A stretch of 6,928 nt of DNA from Coriobacteriia bacterium (lineage in GTDB: Bacteria; Actinomycetota; Coriobacteriia; Anaerosomatales; PALSA-660). The notes under the pieces were generated by a model. The model was not told the DNA's origin and searched no databases. It worked only from the letters and a program-made list of their open reading frames with translations. Positions 1 to 5,709 of the stretch are shown piece after piece. How positions within the stretch are numbered: the stretch's first letter is position 1; each line of letters opens with the position of its first letter. Location of the stretch: assembly GCA_003133285.1 (NCBI GenBank), contig PKWR01000058.1:6954-13881 (forward strand). Direction: 5' to 3'. Both the position numbers and the translations under genes were made by a program.

Positions 1-1
1 C

Positions 2-367
2 GCCGCTGCCACTGGAGCCGATGAGGTCACAGCCGACCTCGCGCTCATGCTCGCCCGCTCCGCTTCCGCGATCGGCACAGGCCAGGCCCACGCGGATCTC
101 GGCGGCATGGAGTCGCTCGGTGCCGCGCTCGCGGTCGGCAACGGAGGCGCGGAGGCCACACTCGCCCGGATCGTCGCGCTGGCGGCCAACGCGTGCGGAC
201 TCGCGTACATGACGGCCGAGCTGACGACTCGCGTGTCCACCGCCGCCCGGTACGCGGCTCACCTGCGCTGCGGGCACACCACCGCTCGCCTCCATTACTC
301 CGCTGACACCACCGCCACGATGAGGGTCGAAGGCGACAACGTTCGCTTCACCTTGGAGGCGGAGTAG
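2..367 (+). CDS. Unrecognised small protein of the head-tail region, 5' end missing
   Basis: This reading frame is already open at the window edge and ends with TAG at 365-367, so only the last 121 residues are visible. An internal ATG at 47 is possible, but the open frame continues upstream with the same codon usage, so the true start is probably outside the window. I do not recognise the family. The visible part is rich in Ala, Gly, Leu and Thr, has no obvious signal peptide, and is probably largely helical. It then ends in an alternating stretch (RLHYSADTTATMRVEGDNVRF) that looks like beta strands. Its last codons carry the GGAGG used by the next gene, and its stop codon overlaps that gene's GTG by one base. 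Position suggests a small virion or head-region protein following the capsid gene, but that is inference from neighbours only. Confidence 0.7.
   Translation, partial: AAATGADEVTADLALMLARSASAIGTGQAHADLGGMESLGAALAVGNGGAEATLARIVALAANACGLAYMTAELTTRVSTAARYAAHLRCGHTTARLHYSADTTATMRVEGDNVRFTLEAE
355..359 (+). promoter_or_regulatory. Shine-Dalgarno site fixing the GTG start at 367
   Basis: GGAGG lies seven bases before the GTG at 367, inside the last codons of the upstream gene. It supports the non-ATG start and the one-base overlap of stop and start (TAGTG). Confidence 0.75.
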
Positions 368-1224
368 TGGAACGAATCAAGCAGCGTGGGGCAGGATCGT
401 ATCCGCTGACCGTCACCGCGACGGATGAGGCGGGGACAGCGACCGTCATCAGCGGCCCCGCGACCATCGTCGTCTATGACGGCTCCGGTGCACAGGTCGC
501 AACCGGCGTCCCTGTCGTCACCGAGGCGGGCGCGCTCACCTTCAATCTCGCCGCGTCCTCCGTGCCGCGTCTCGACACGTACCGCGCCGTGTGGAACGCG
601 ACCGTCGGCATCGCTGACCAGGAGTGGGCCACCGACTTCGAGATCGTCGGCGACTTCATCGTCGACGTCGCCGACATCCGCGGCTTCGACCGCGCGTTCG
701 CCGACGCGGAGAAGTACCCGGACGACTACGTGCGCGGCTGCCGCGACCAGATCGAGGAGCAGCTCGAGGAGAACGGCATGTGTGCGTTCCGGCCCCGTGG
801 CGCGCGCGAGACGCTGTCCGGCAACGGCATGTCCAGGCTCGTGTTGCGCAACTGCGACGTCCGCGGCATCTACTCCATCGCCATCGACGGCGTTCCGCTC
901 ACGTCCGACGAGCTGGCGGCGGTCCGATTCGCGGGCAACGTGCTGCACCGCGACATGCTTCCGTGGCCGCGCGGGTTCGCGAGCATCACCGTCCACTACT
1001 CCTACGGCTTCGATCGCGCGCCTGGTCCCATCCGCCGTGCCGCGCTCATCCTGGCCAAGGAGCACATCGTTCCGTCCACCACGCTGCCGGCGCGCGCGAC
1101 CGCGTCGACCATCGGCGAGATGCAGTATCGGATCACCATCGCCGGCCGCGACGGCTTCACCGGGATCCCCGACGTCGACGCGGCGATCAACCAGTTCGGG
1201 CGCGTCCGTCCGGTCGTGGGCTGA
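367..1224 (+). CDS. Head-tail adaptor/connector-like protein
   Basis: A 285-residue protein starting at GTG. Residues about 10-93 look like an all-beta, Ig-like domain with alternating hydrophobic strands. Residues 102-136 form a charged helical segment starting ADIRGFDRAFADAEKY. Another helix runs from PGPIRRAALILAKEH (219-233), and the protein ends with GIPDVDAAINQFGR (266-279). The helical half and this C-terminal motif resemble head-tail connector (HK97 gp6-like) proteins of actinobacterial phages. Those form a ring under the portal that joins the filled capsid to the tail. Family placement is by pattern memory, not a search. The start is supported by a GGAGG seven bases upstream and by overlap with the previous stop codon. 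The terminator-like gene follows after one base, as expected for a neck module. At 285 residues it is much longer than a minimal gp6-type adaptor because of the N-terminal beta domain. A generic neck or minor structural protein is the main alternative. Confidence 0.72.
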   Translation: MERIKQRGAGSYPLTVTATDEAGTATVISGPATIVVYDGSGAQVATGVPVVTEAGALTFNLAASSVPRLDTYRAVWNATVGIADQEWATDFEIVGDFIVDVADIRGFDRAFADAEKYPDDYVRGCRDQIEEQLEENGMCAFRPRGARETLSGNGMSRLVLRNCDVRGIYSIAIDGVPLTSDELAAVRFAGNVLHRDMLPWPRGFASITVHYSYGFDRAPGPIRRAALILAKEHIVPSTTLPARATASTIGEMQYRITIAGRDGFTGIPDVDAAINQFGRVRPVVG

Positions 1225-1225
1225 C

Positions 1226-1666
1226 ATGCCGACCGGCGACCGCTCGTTCCCTGCACAAGACGCGCTCACGGCGCTGCTGAAGGCGCTGCCCGCGCTCGCG
1301 GCGTGGCACGTCGACTACGGGATCCCGCTCGACCGCGGCGAGCTCGAGTGCTGGGTCGACGAGCAGGTCATCACCGAGCGGACCGAGGTCACGTCCGGCC
1401 TGGTCTGCTACGACGAGAAGTTCACGCTCCACATCTGGCTCTATGCCAAGAAGACCGGCGCGACCGCGCTCGAGATCCGCAGCGAGGTCGACGCCGCCAA
1501 GGTCGCCATCGAAGCGGCGATCACCGCCGACCCCTCGCTGGGCGGCGTCGTCATGCAGGCAGTCATCACCGGCACCGAGTTCGACTCGGGCATCGCCGAC
1601 GCCGAGGCCCGGAGCCGTGACGCGGCGCTGACCATCGACGTCGCGTGCTCCGCATTCGTCGGCTGA
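1226..1666 (+). CDS. Probable tail terminator (tail completion) protein
   Basis: A 146-residue protein. The ATG at 1226 sits one base after the upstream stop codon. No strong Shine-Dalgarno is seen, so initiation probably depends on coupling. The frame is open much further upstream, but that part overlaps the adaptor gene and is a shadow. The N-terminus (SFPAQDALTALLKALPAL) is a helix. It is followed by beta strands (AWHVDYGIPL, TSGLVCYDEKFTLHIWLYAK), a long central helix (DAAKVAIEAAIT) and a strand-rich end finishing DAALTIDVACSAFVG. This small alpha/beta layout, the size and the position just before the tube gene fit tail terminators of the lambda gpU/HK97 type. These cap the finished tail tube and provide the surface that docks to the neck. 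Assignment rests on position, size and predicted fold rather than a diagnostic motif. A head-closure or stopper role is the alternative. Confidence 0.68.
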   Translation: MPTGDRSFPAQDALTALLKALPALAAWHVDYGIPLDRGELECWVDEQVITERTEVTSGLVCYDEKFTLHIWLYAKKTGATALEIRSEVDAAKVAIEAAITADPSLGGVVMQAVITGTEFDSGIADAEARSRDAALTIDVACSAFVG

Positions 1667-1687
1667 CACGGAAGGCAGAGTGAAGGC

Positions 1688-1921
1688 ATGAGATACGCGA
1701 TCACACAGGACGCCCACGTCGAGGTCTGGACCAACGCAGGTCCGGCCATCGCTGACGTGCCCGCCGGCGAGGTCGACGCCGCCGATATTGACGCGGCCGT
1801 GCTCGACACGCTCATCCGGTCCGGCCTCGCCACGCCTGTGGACGAGACGCCCGAGGTCGTGGAAGAGACGCCCAAGGCTCCGAAGTCGAAGAAGGAGAAG
1901 GCTGATGTCACCGTTCAATAA
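1688..1921 (+). CDS. Small lysine-tailed protein of unknown function
   Basis: A 77-residue protein starting at ATG 1688, with GGAAGG about twelve bases upstream as a modest ribosome site. It overlaps the tube protein gene by 17 bases. Residues 1-50 (starting MRYAITQDAHVEVW and continuing to TLIRSGLATPV) look like a small folded domain with an initial strand and a short helix. The rest is a charged, probably disordered tail, first Glu-rich (ETPEVVEETP) and then Lys-rich (KAPKSKKEKAD). I do not recognise a named family. Small proteins of this kind, with a folded start and charged tail, are often found near neck and tube genes of actinobacterial phages without assigned function. Good codon usage and tight packing make it a real gene. 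Any role in neck or tail assembly is inferred from position. Confidence 0.7.
   Translation: MRYAITQDAHVEVWTNAGPAIADVPAGEVDAADIDAAVLDTLIRSGLATPVDETPEVVEETPKAPKSKKEKADVTVQ
1892..1897 (+). promoter_or_regulatory. Strong Shine-Dalgarno for the tube protein gene
   Basis: AAGGAG lies seven bases before the ATG at 1905. It selects that start over the in-frame upstream ATG at 1788, which lies deep inside the preceding gene. The site falls within the codons of the upstream protein's Lys-rich tail. Confidence 0.8.
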
Positions 1922-2900
1922 GGCGCTCGTACTCGCTGGGCTCGCGAAGCAGGCCGACAAGGGCACGCTCGCGGCCAACCCCACGTACGGCTTCGGTGTC
2001 GCGGGCGGCAAGATCATCGACTCCCCCATCAAGCAGGACCCCTCGGACGTCACGTCCGGCTCTCTCGCCGCGTCCAGCGTCGACCGCACGGAGGTCGGCG
2101 GGGTGATGGGCTTCGACACCCGCGGCTACATGAAGATGCTCGGGCTCATCCTGCTCGGGCTGTACGGCGCCGAGGTCGTCACCGGCGTGTCGCCGTCGCT
2201 CGCGCACGCGTACGGGCTCGCGGCCGCGCAGCCGTACCTGAGCGCGTTCAAGTCCGACAACGGTGTCCTGTCCGCGCTTCGGGACGTGAAGGTAACCGGC
2301 CTGAACATGAAGTGGACGGCCAACGGGCCGGTCACCATCACGCCGCTCGGCACCGGCACCGTGCTCTCGTTCCCGGAGACGTTCGCCCCGACCACGGACG
2401 AGACCGGCTCCGAGTCGTTCCTCACCCCGGTGGGCGGCGTATTCCAGGTCGCCATGGTCGGCGCCGTGCCCGCCACCGCGCGCATCACCGCGGGTGAGAT
2501 CGACATCGCCTTCGGCACCACCCCCGTGTTCGCGTCCGGTTCAATCGAGGCCGACGACCCCGGCGCGCATGAGGTCATGGCAGCGACCTGCAAGCTGACC
2601 GTGATCCCGGACGACCTCGCGTACTGGATGCAGGTCGTCACCGGCACCGCGGACGGTATCGCAGTGTCCCCGAAGGCGCAGTACGGCTCGCTCAGCATCG
2701 GCTTCAAGGACAACGGCTCCGCAACCGGCGGCCTCGTGTGGACCGGCGGCAAGGTCGCGTTCCTGGCCGATCGCCCGGACGTCGATCCCAAGGGTGGCAA
2801 CGTGGAGCTCGCGCTCGCCGGGAACGCCGTTATGCCGTCCATCGGCGTGGCTCCGCTCATCCCGGTCCTGACCAACGACGTCGCTTCGTACGGAGCGTAG
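1905..2900 (+). CDS. Probable major tail tube protein
   Basis: A 331-residue protein. The start at 1905 is chosen because AAGGAG lies seven bases upstream; the same frame is open back to 1788, but that stretch is inside the previous gene. The N-terminus carries a 'TYGFGVAGGKIIDSPIKQ' segment, followed by a strand-rich region and RGYMKMLGLILLGLYGA. This resembles phage tail tube proteins, in which a threonine/tyrosine-glycine start is followed by beta strands and a short hydrophobic helix before a repeated beta core. The rest is Gly/Thr/Val-rich and predicted mostly beta, for example YGSLSIGFKDNGSATGG near the C-terminal third. Hexameric rings of such a protein stack to form the tail tube around the tape measure. 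Size, beta content and position directly before the frameshifted chaperone gene all fit. No extra C-terminal Ig domain is obvious. The specific tube-protein subfamily cannot be settled by eye. Confidence 0.8.
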   Translation: MSPFNKALVLAGLAKQADKGTLAANPTYGFGVAGGKIIDSPIKQDPSDVTSGSLAASSVDRTEVGGVMGFDTRGYMKMLGLILLGLYGAEVVTGVSPSLAHAYGLAAAQPYLSAFKSDNGVLSALRDVKVTGLNMKWTANGPVTITPLGTGTVLSFPETFAPTTDETGSESFLTPVGGVFQVAMVGAVPATARITAGEIDIAFGTTPVFASGSIEADDPGAHEVMAATCKLTVIPDDLAYWMQVVTGTADGIAVSPKAQYGSLSIGFKDNGSATGGLVWTGGKVAFLADRPDVDPKGGNVELALAGNAVMPSIGVAPLIPVLTNDVASYGA

Positions 2901-2932
2901 GAACTCGGCAACGCACGAGAAAGGCAGGGGCA

Positions 2933-3301
2933 ATGCTCAAGGCAGTCGTCACCTACTGGCCCACCGCGGGGCTCGACCCGATCACGGTCGTGATGGGCAA
3001 CAGCGAGGATGTCGCGGCACCACGCGGCCTCAAGGCGCTGGAGAAGGCCGGTCTGGTCATCAACGACGACGTCCTGACGTCCTACAAGGCGTACCTAGCG
3101 GGCAAGCGTCAGGGCGACATCACCAACATCGGCTTCGAGGCGTGGGCTGAGACGGTCGAAGAGATCGACCCGCGGTTCAGCGAGGAGCAGATCGTGTACG
3201 CCGTCGCGACCGGCGCGATGAAGCAGGAGCAGGCTGACGGGCTGCGTCAGATCGGCAAGGTCGATGCCGCGGGGGAATCTCAGAGGCCGCTCGCCGAATA
3301 G
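2933..3301 (+). CDS. Tail assembly chaperone, short form (lambda gpG-like)
   Basis: A 122-residue protein starting at ATG 2933, with AAAGG eight bases upstream at 2920-2924. The same frame is open further upstream, but that part overlaps the tube gene. After a short strand (MLKAVVTYWP) it is mostly helical and acidic, with GFEAWAETVEEIDPRFSEEQ in the middle and QEQADGLRQIGKV near the end. Sequence similarity to lambda gpG is not visible. The assignment rests on position between tube and tape measure genes and on the overlapping -1 frame, which continues 57 codons past the slip site. In lambda and many siphophages the short and frameshifted forms bind the tape measure and recruit tube subunits, and are absent from the mature virion. 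The short form should be the abundant product. Confidence 0.85.
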   Translation: MLKAVVTYWPTAGLDPITVVMGNSEDVAAPRGLKALEKAGLVINDDVLTSYKAYLAGKRQGDITNIGFEAWAETVEEIDPRFSEEQIVYAVATGAMKQEQADGLRQIGKVDAAGESQRPLAE

Positions 3302-3450
3302 CGAACGTGGCACTCGGCGCGGGTTTCGGCCTCGACCTCATGACGTGCGACCCGGAAGTGTTCGAGGCGCTGTACGAGCAGCTCGCTGAGCAGCAGCAGA
3401 AGGCGCGTCAAGAGGAACTGGCGGCGAAACTGAAGGCGATGACGGGCTAG
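2933..3450 (+). CDS. Tail assembly chaperone, -1 frameshifted long form (lambda gpG-T-like)
   Basis: The proposed product joins 2933-3277 to 3277-3450 by a -1 shift, giving about 172 residues: 115 from the short-form frame and 57 from the extension. The zero frame reads GCG GGG GAA at 3269-3277. Slipping back one base re-pairs GGG perfectly, while the GAA-reading tRNA would sit on GGA. The extension has no good start of its own: GTG 3307 and ATG 3340 lack convincing ribosome sites. It stays open to TAG at 3448-3450, two bases before the next gene. It reads SEAARRIANVALGAG and DPEVFEALYEQLAEQ, then a Gln/Glu/Lys-rich helix ending KLKAMTG, which suits the helical T domain that contacts tube subunits. 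Without the extension, 3302-3452 would be an unexplained gap in a packed operon. The exact slip codon is inferred. Confidence 0.82.
3271..3277 (+). promoter_or_regulatory. -1 frameshift slippery heptamer GGGGGAA
   Basis: Read as G GGG GAA in the chaperone frame. The P-site codon GGG can slip to GGG without mismatch; the A-site GAA would slip to GGA with one weak second-position pair. It is therefore a near-canonical rather than perfect X XXY YYZ site. It lies 24 bases before the zero-frame stop codon 3299-3301, the usual placement for chaperone frameshifts. Confidence 0.75.
3283..3333 (+). promoter_or_regulatory. Predicted RNA stem-loop stimulating the frameshift
   Basis: GAGGCCG at 3283-3289 pairs perfectly with CGGCCTC at 3327-3333. 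Nested inside, CGCCGA at 3292-3297 pairs perfectly with TCGGCG at 3314-3319, with a C3290-G3321 pair and one mismatch linking the two helices. The structure starts five bases after the slippery heptamer, a spacing typical of -1 stimulators. Pairing was found by eye and no folding energy was computed. In GC-rich DNA short matches are common, but two nested perfect helices at this position are notable. Confidence 0.6.
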
Positions 3451-3452
3451 CC

Positions 3453-4004
3453 ATGAGCATGGGTCAGATGCCAGCGATAAAGATCACGGGCATCGAAGCG
3501 ACCATCGCTGCCTTGAAGAAGTTCGAGCCGGAGATGTACAAGCGCATGAAGGTGCGCATGCGGGCCGCCGGCCGGGAAGTCTCGAACCTCGCCAATGCCC
3601 GCGCCCCTCGCATCGCCCAGGGCGGCTTCGGTACCAAGATCAGCGACCGTGGCAAGAGCGTCGGCATGGTCGTCTACGCGCGCGCCGGGTCCAAGTCGGG
3701 CATGAACGCCGCCATCTTCGAGTTCGCCAAGAACGCCGGCACCGCCTCCTCGTCAATGAAGTCCGGGAAGCTGAAGACCATCCGCAAGCGTTTCGCGTCC
3801 GGCCCCGCAGGCGGCTCGCGTCCGGGCGGTTCGCAGGGCGCCGCGATGGTCTCGTGGCTGTCCAACGACTATGGCCAGCCAGGCCGCTTCCTGTGGCAGG
3901 CGTGGGACCTGAAGCGGACGGCCGTCATAGCTGAGGTCGAGGGGATCTGGCGTCAAGGCGAAGTCGATCTGCAGGCATCCATGGACCGGGCGGGGGTCAA
4001 GTAG
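3453..4004 (+). CDS. HK97 gp10-like tail/neck protein
   Basis: A 183-residue basic protein. ATG 3453 follows the frameshifted chaperone stop after two bases; the site upstream is weak, so coupling is likely, and ATG 3459 is a possible alternative start. The N-terminal half has a helix with regular hydrophobic spacing (GIEATIAALKKFEPEMYKRM), then a second helix ending ANARAPRIAQGG. This matches the HK97 gp10 family pattern of two helices before an 'AP...G' turn. AAIFEFAKN at 86-94 corresponds to the family's hydrophobic-Glu-Phe strand, and GRFLWQAWD at 144-152 to the late 'PFL.PA.D' motif before the final helix. Members of this family act in tail completion or the head-tail junction in HK97-like phages. 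The central Ser/Gly/Lys-rich segment (about 95-130) looks like an insertion. Family membership is by eye. Its place after the chaperone, rather than before the terminator, is unusual compared with HK97. Confidence 0.68.
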   Translation: MSMGQMPAIKITGIEATIAALKKFEPEMYKRMKVRMRAAGREVSNLANARAPRIAQGGFGTKISDRGKSVGMVVYARAGSKSGMNAAIFEFAKNAGTASSSMKSGKLKTIRKRFASGPAGGSRPGGSQGAAMVSWLSNDYGQPGRFLWQAWDLKRTAVIAEVEGIWRQGEVDLQASMDRAGVK

Positions 4005-5705
4005 ATGGCCGTCCAGATCTCCGTCTACGGCTCCGCTGATCTCAAGGCGCTCACGCAGGCTCAGAAGGAGCTCGACAAGCTCAAGTCGTCCGCCGTCAAG
4101 AACGCTGGTGGGTTCAAGGGCGCCATGTCATCTATCGGCAGCTTCGTGACCTCGACCGGGGCGAAGATCGCCGCAGGGCTGGCGGCCGCCGGAGTCGCCA
4201 GGTGGCTGACGGAGTGCATCAAGAAGGCGCAGGAGATGGCGGGCACGCAGGCCCTGCTCAAGGCCGCCGTCGTCAACTCGGGTGCAGCATGGGACCCGTA
4301 CTCCGCGAAGATGGAGACGGTGGTACGGTCCGCCTCCAACCTGTCCGGCTTCTATGACGACGAGTTGCGTGGCGCGCTCACGCAGATGACGGTCACGACG
4401 GGGAGTGCGAGCGTCGGTCTGGAATATCTCGGCACCGTTCAGGACCTCGCGCGCATGAAGGGGATGTCCGCGTCGCAAGCCGCCGTCCTACTCGGCAAGG
4501 CGTACGAGGGCAACATCACGTCCCTGAAGCGGCTCGGCATCATGCTCCCGGCCGGTACCAAGGGCGTGGAGGCGCTCGCCGCCGTGCAGAAGAAGGTCGC
4601 CGGGTCCGCGAAGGCCTACGGCGAGACCTCGGCGGGCGCGCAGGCGCGGTTCAACGCCAAGTTGGAGGAGCTGCAGGAGACCATCGGCGGCAAGATCATG
4701 CCCGCGTTCAGCGGCTTCCTGACGATGCTCGGCAATGTGTTCAACTGGTTCGGCAAGCTCTCGTCCGGTGCGCAGACCACCATCGCGAGCGTCATCGGTT
4801 TCGCCGGACTGGCTGCCATAGTCGCGCCGTTCGTATCGACCATCGCGGGCTTGGTCAAAGCCATGCAACTGGTGAAGCTGGCACAAGCAGCGTGGACGGG
4901 CGCGCAGTGGCTATTCAACGCCGCCATGGACGCGAACCCGATCGGGCTCGTCATGCTCGCGATTGCAGCTCTCGTAGGAATCATCGTACTCGCCTGGACT
5001 CACTGCGCCCAGTTCCGCGCCATCGTCACCGCCGCGTTCAACGGAGTCAAGGCCGCTGGCGTCGCGCTCTGGAACAGCCTGAAGGTGGCCTTCGGACACG
5101 CGGCTTCGCTTGTCAACGGTGCGAAGGCGGCGTTCAACAGCTTCCTCGCATTCATGCGGTCGATCCCCGGCAAGGTCGTGGCCTTCTTCAAGAACCTACC
5201 CGGCAGCCTGGTCAATATCGGGACGAACATCGTCACCGGGCTGTGGGCCGGCATCAGGAACGCGTGGCACACCCTGACGTCCCGCGTTGGCAGTCTCTTC
5301 ACCGGCCTCGTGTCGTGGATCCGCAACCTGCTCGGCATCCACTCGCCGTCGACCGTGTTCGCGTCCATGGGCGCAAACCTTGCCGCCGGACTCGCCAACG
5401 GGATGACCGGCGGCATCGGCGCTGTGACGTCCGCGGCCTCGCGTATGGCCGCCGCTGCTTCGTTCAGCGCCAACGCGACCTTCGCGTCGACCGCGACCGG
5501 CGGCGGCTCCTACGGCGTGTACGGCTCGCCGTCGCTGGCATTCGCAGGAGGCGGTTCGTCCTCGTACTCATCTCGCCCCGTCTACATCGCGGAGGGTGCC
5601 GTGCAACTCAACTTCCCCAGCGGCACGGCGGCGAGCGCGGAGGACGTCAAGGTCATCGTCAAGGCTGGCCTCAAGCAGCTCGCCGACCAGATCGCGAGGC
5701 GATAG
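4005..5705 (+). CDS. Tail tape measure protein
   Basis: A 566-residue protein whose ATG abuts the upstream TAG. GGGGG at 3992-3996, eight bases upstream, is the likely ribosome site. It sets tail length and is ejected ahead of the DNA. The N-terminus is helical (ADLKALTQAQKELDKLKSSA), followed by an Ala/Gly-rich amphipathic stretch. The middle holds GNITSLKRLGIML (around 174-179) and KLEELQETIGGKIMPAF (219-235), typical of tape measures of Gram-positive phages. Hydrophobic segments lie at about 260-290 and 311-336 (NPIGLVMLAIAALVGIIV). The conserved GIHSPSTVFASMG motif is at 444-456. A Gly/Ser-rich linker then leads to a C-terminal piece (VYIAEGAVQLNF, then a basic helix ending ADQIARR). No lytic transglycosylase or peptidase domain is apparent. 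It is short for the family; at about 0.15 nm per residue it predicts a tail of about 85 nm. Confidence 0.93.
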   Translation: MAVQISVYGSADLKALTQAQKELDKLKSSAVKNAGGFKGAMSSIGSFVTSTGAKIAAGLAAAGVARWLTECIKKAQEMAGTQALLKAAVVNSGAAWDPYSAKMETVVRSASNLSGFYDDELRGALTQMTVTTGSASVGLEYLGTVQDLARMKGMSASQAAVLLGKAYEGNITSLKRLGIMLPAGTKGVEALAAVQKKVAGSAKAYGETSAGAQARFNAKLEELQETIGGKIMPAFSGFLTMLGNVFNWFGKLSSGAQTTIASVIGFAGLAAIVAPFVSTIAGLVKAMQLVKLAQAAWTGAQWLFNAAMDANPIGLVMLAIAALVGIIVLAWTHCAQFRAIVTAAFNGVKAAGVALWNSLKVAFGHAASLVNGAKAAFNSFLAFMRSIPGKVVAFFKNLPGSLVNIGTNIVTGLWAGIRNAWHTLTSRVGSLFTGLVSWIRNLLGIHSPSTVFASMGANLAAGLANGMTGGIGAVTSAASRMAAAASFSANATFASTATGGGSYGVYGSPSLAFAGGGSSSYSSRPVYIAEGAVQLNFPSGTAASAEDVKVIVKAGLKQLADQIARR

Positions 5706-5709
5706 CACC

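Noticed and set aside
425..1225. Upstream extension of the terminator frame
   Set aside because: The frame is open back to 425, but that part is Ser/Arg/Pro-rich shadow of the adaptor gene. The real start is ATG 1226, just after the adaptor stop.
295..1269. Long antisense reading frame of 324 codons
   Set aside because: It lies opposite the adaptor gene. It is rich in Arg, Gly, Asp and Val, with no domain pattern and no supporting ribosome site. Long antisense frames are expected in GC-rich coding DNA.
1187..2119. Long antisense reading frame of 310 codons
   Set aside because: It spans three well-supported + strand genes and reads as low-complexity Arg/Asp/Gly/Val sequence. It is a composition shadow.
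2901..2932. Gap between tube and chaperone genes as a terminator or promoter
   Set aside because: The 32 bases contain the chaperone ribosome site but no inverted repeat with a T run and no convincing promoter boxes.
3310..3348. Possible pseudoknot between GCAC (3310-3313) and GTGC (3345-3348)
   Set aside because: Only four base pairs with no extension on either side. This is too weak to claim over chance in GC-rich sequence.
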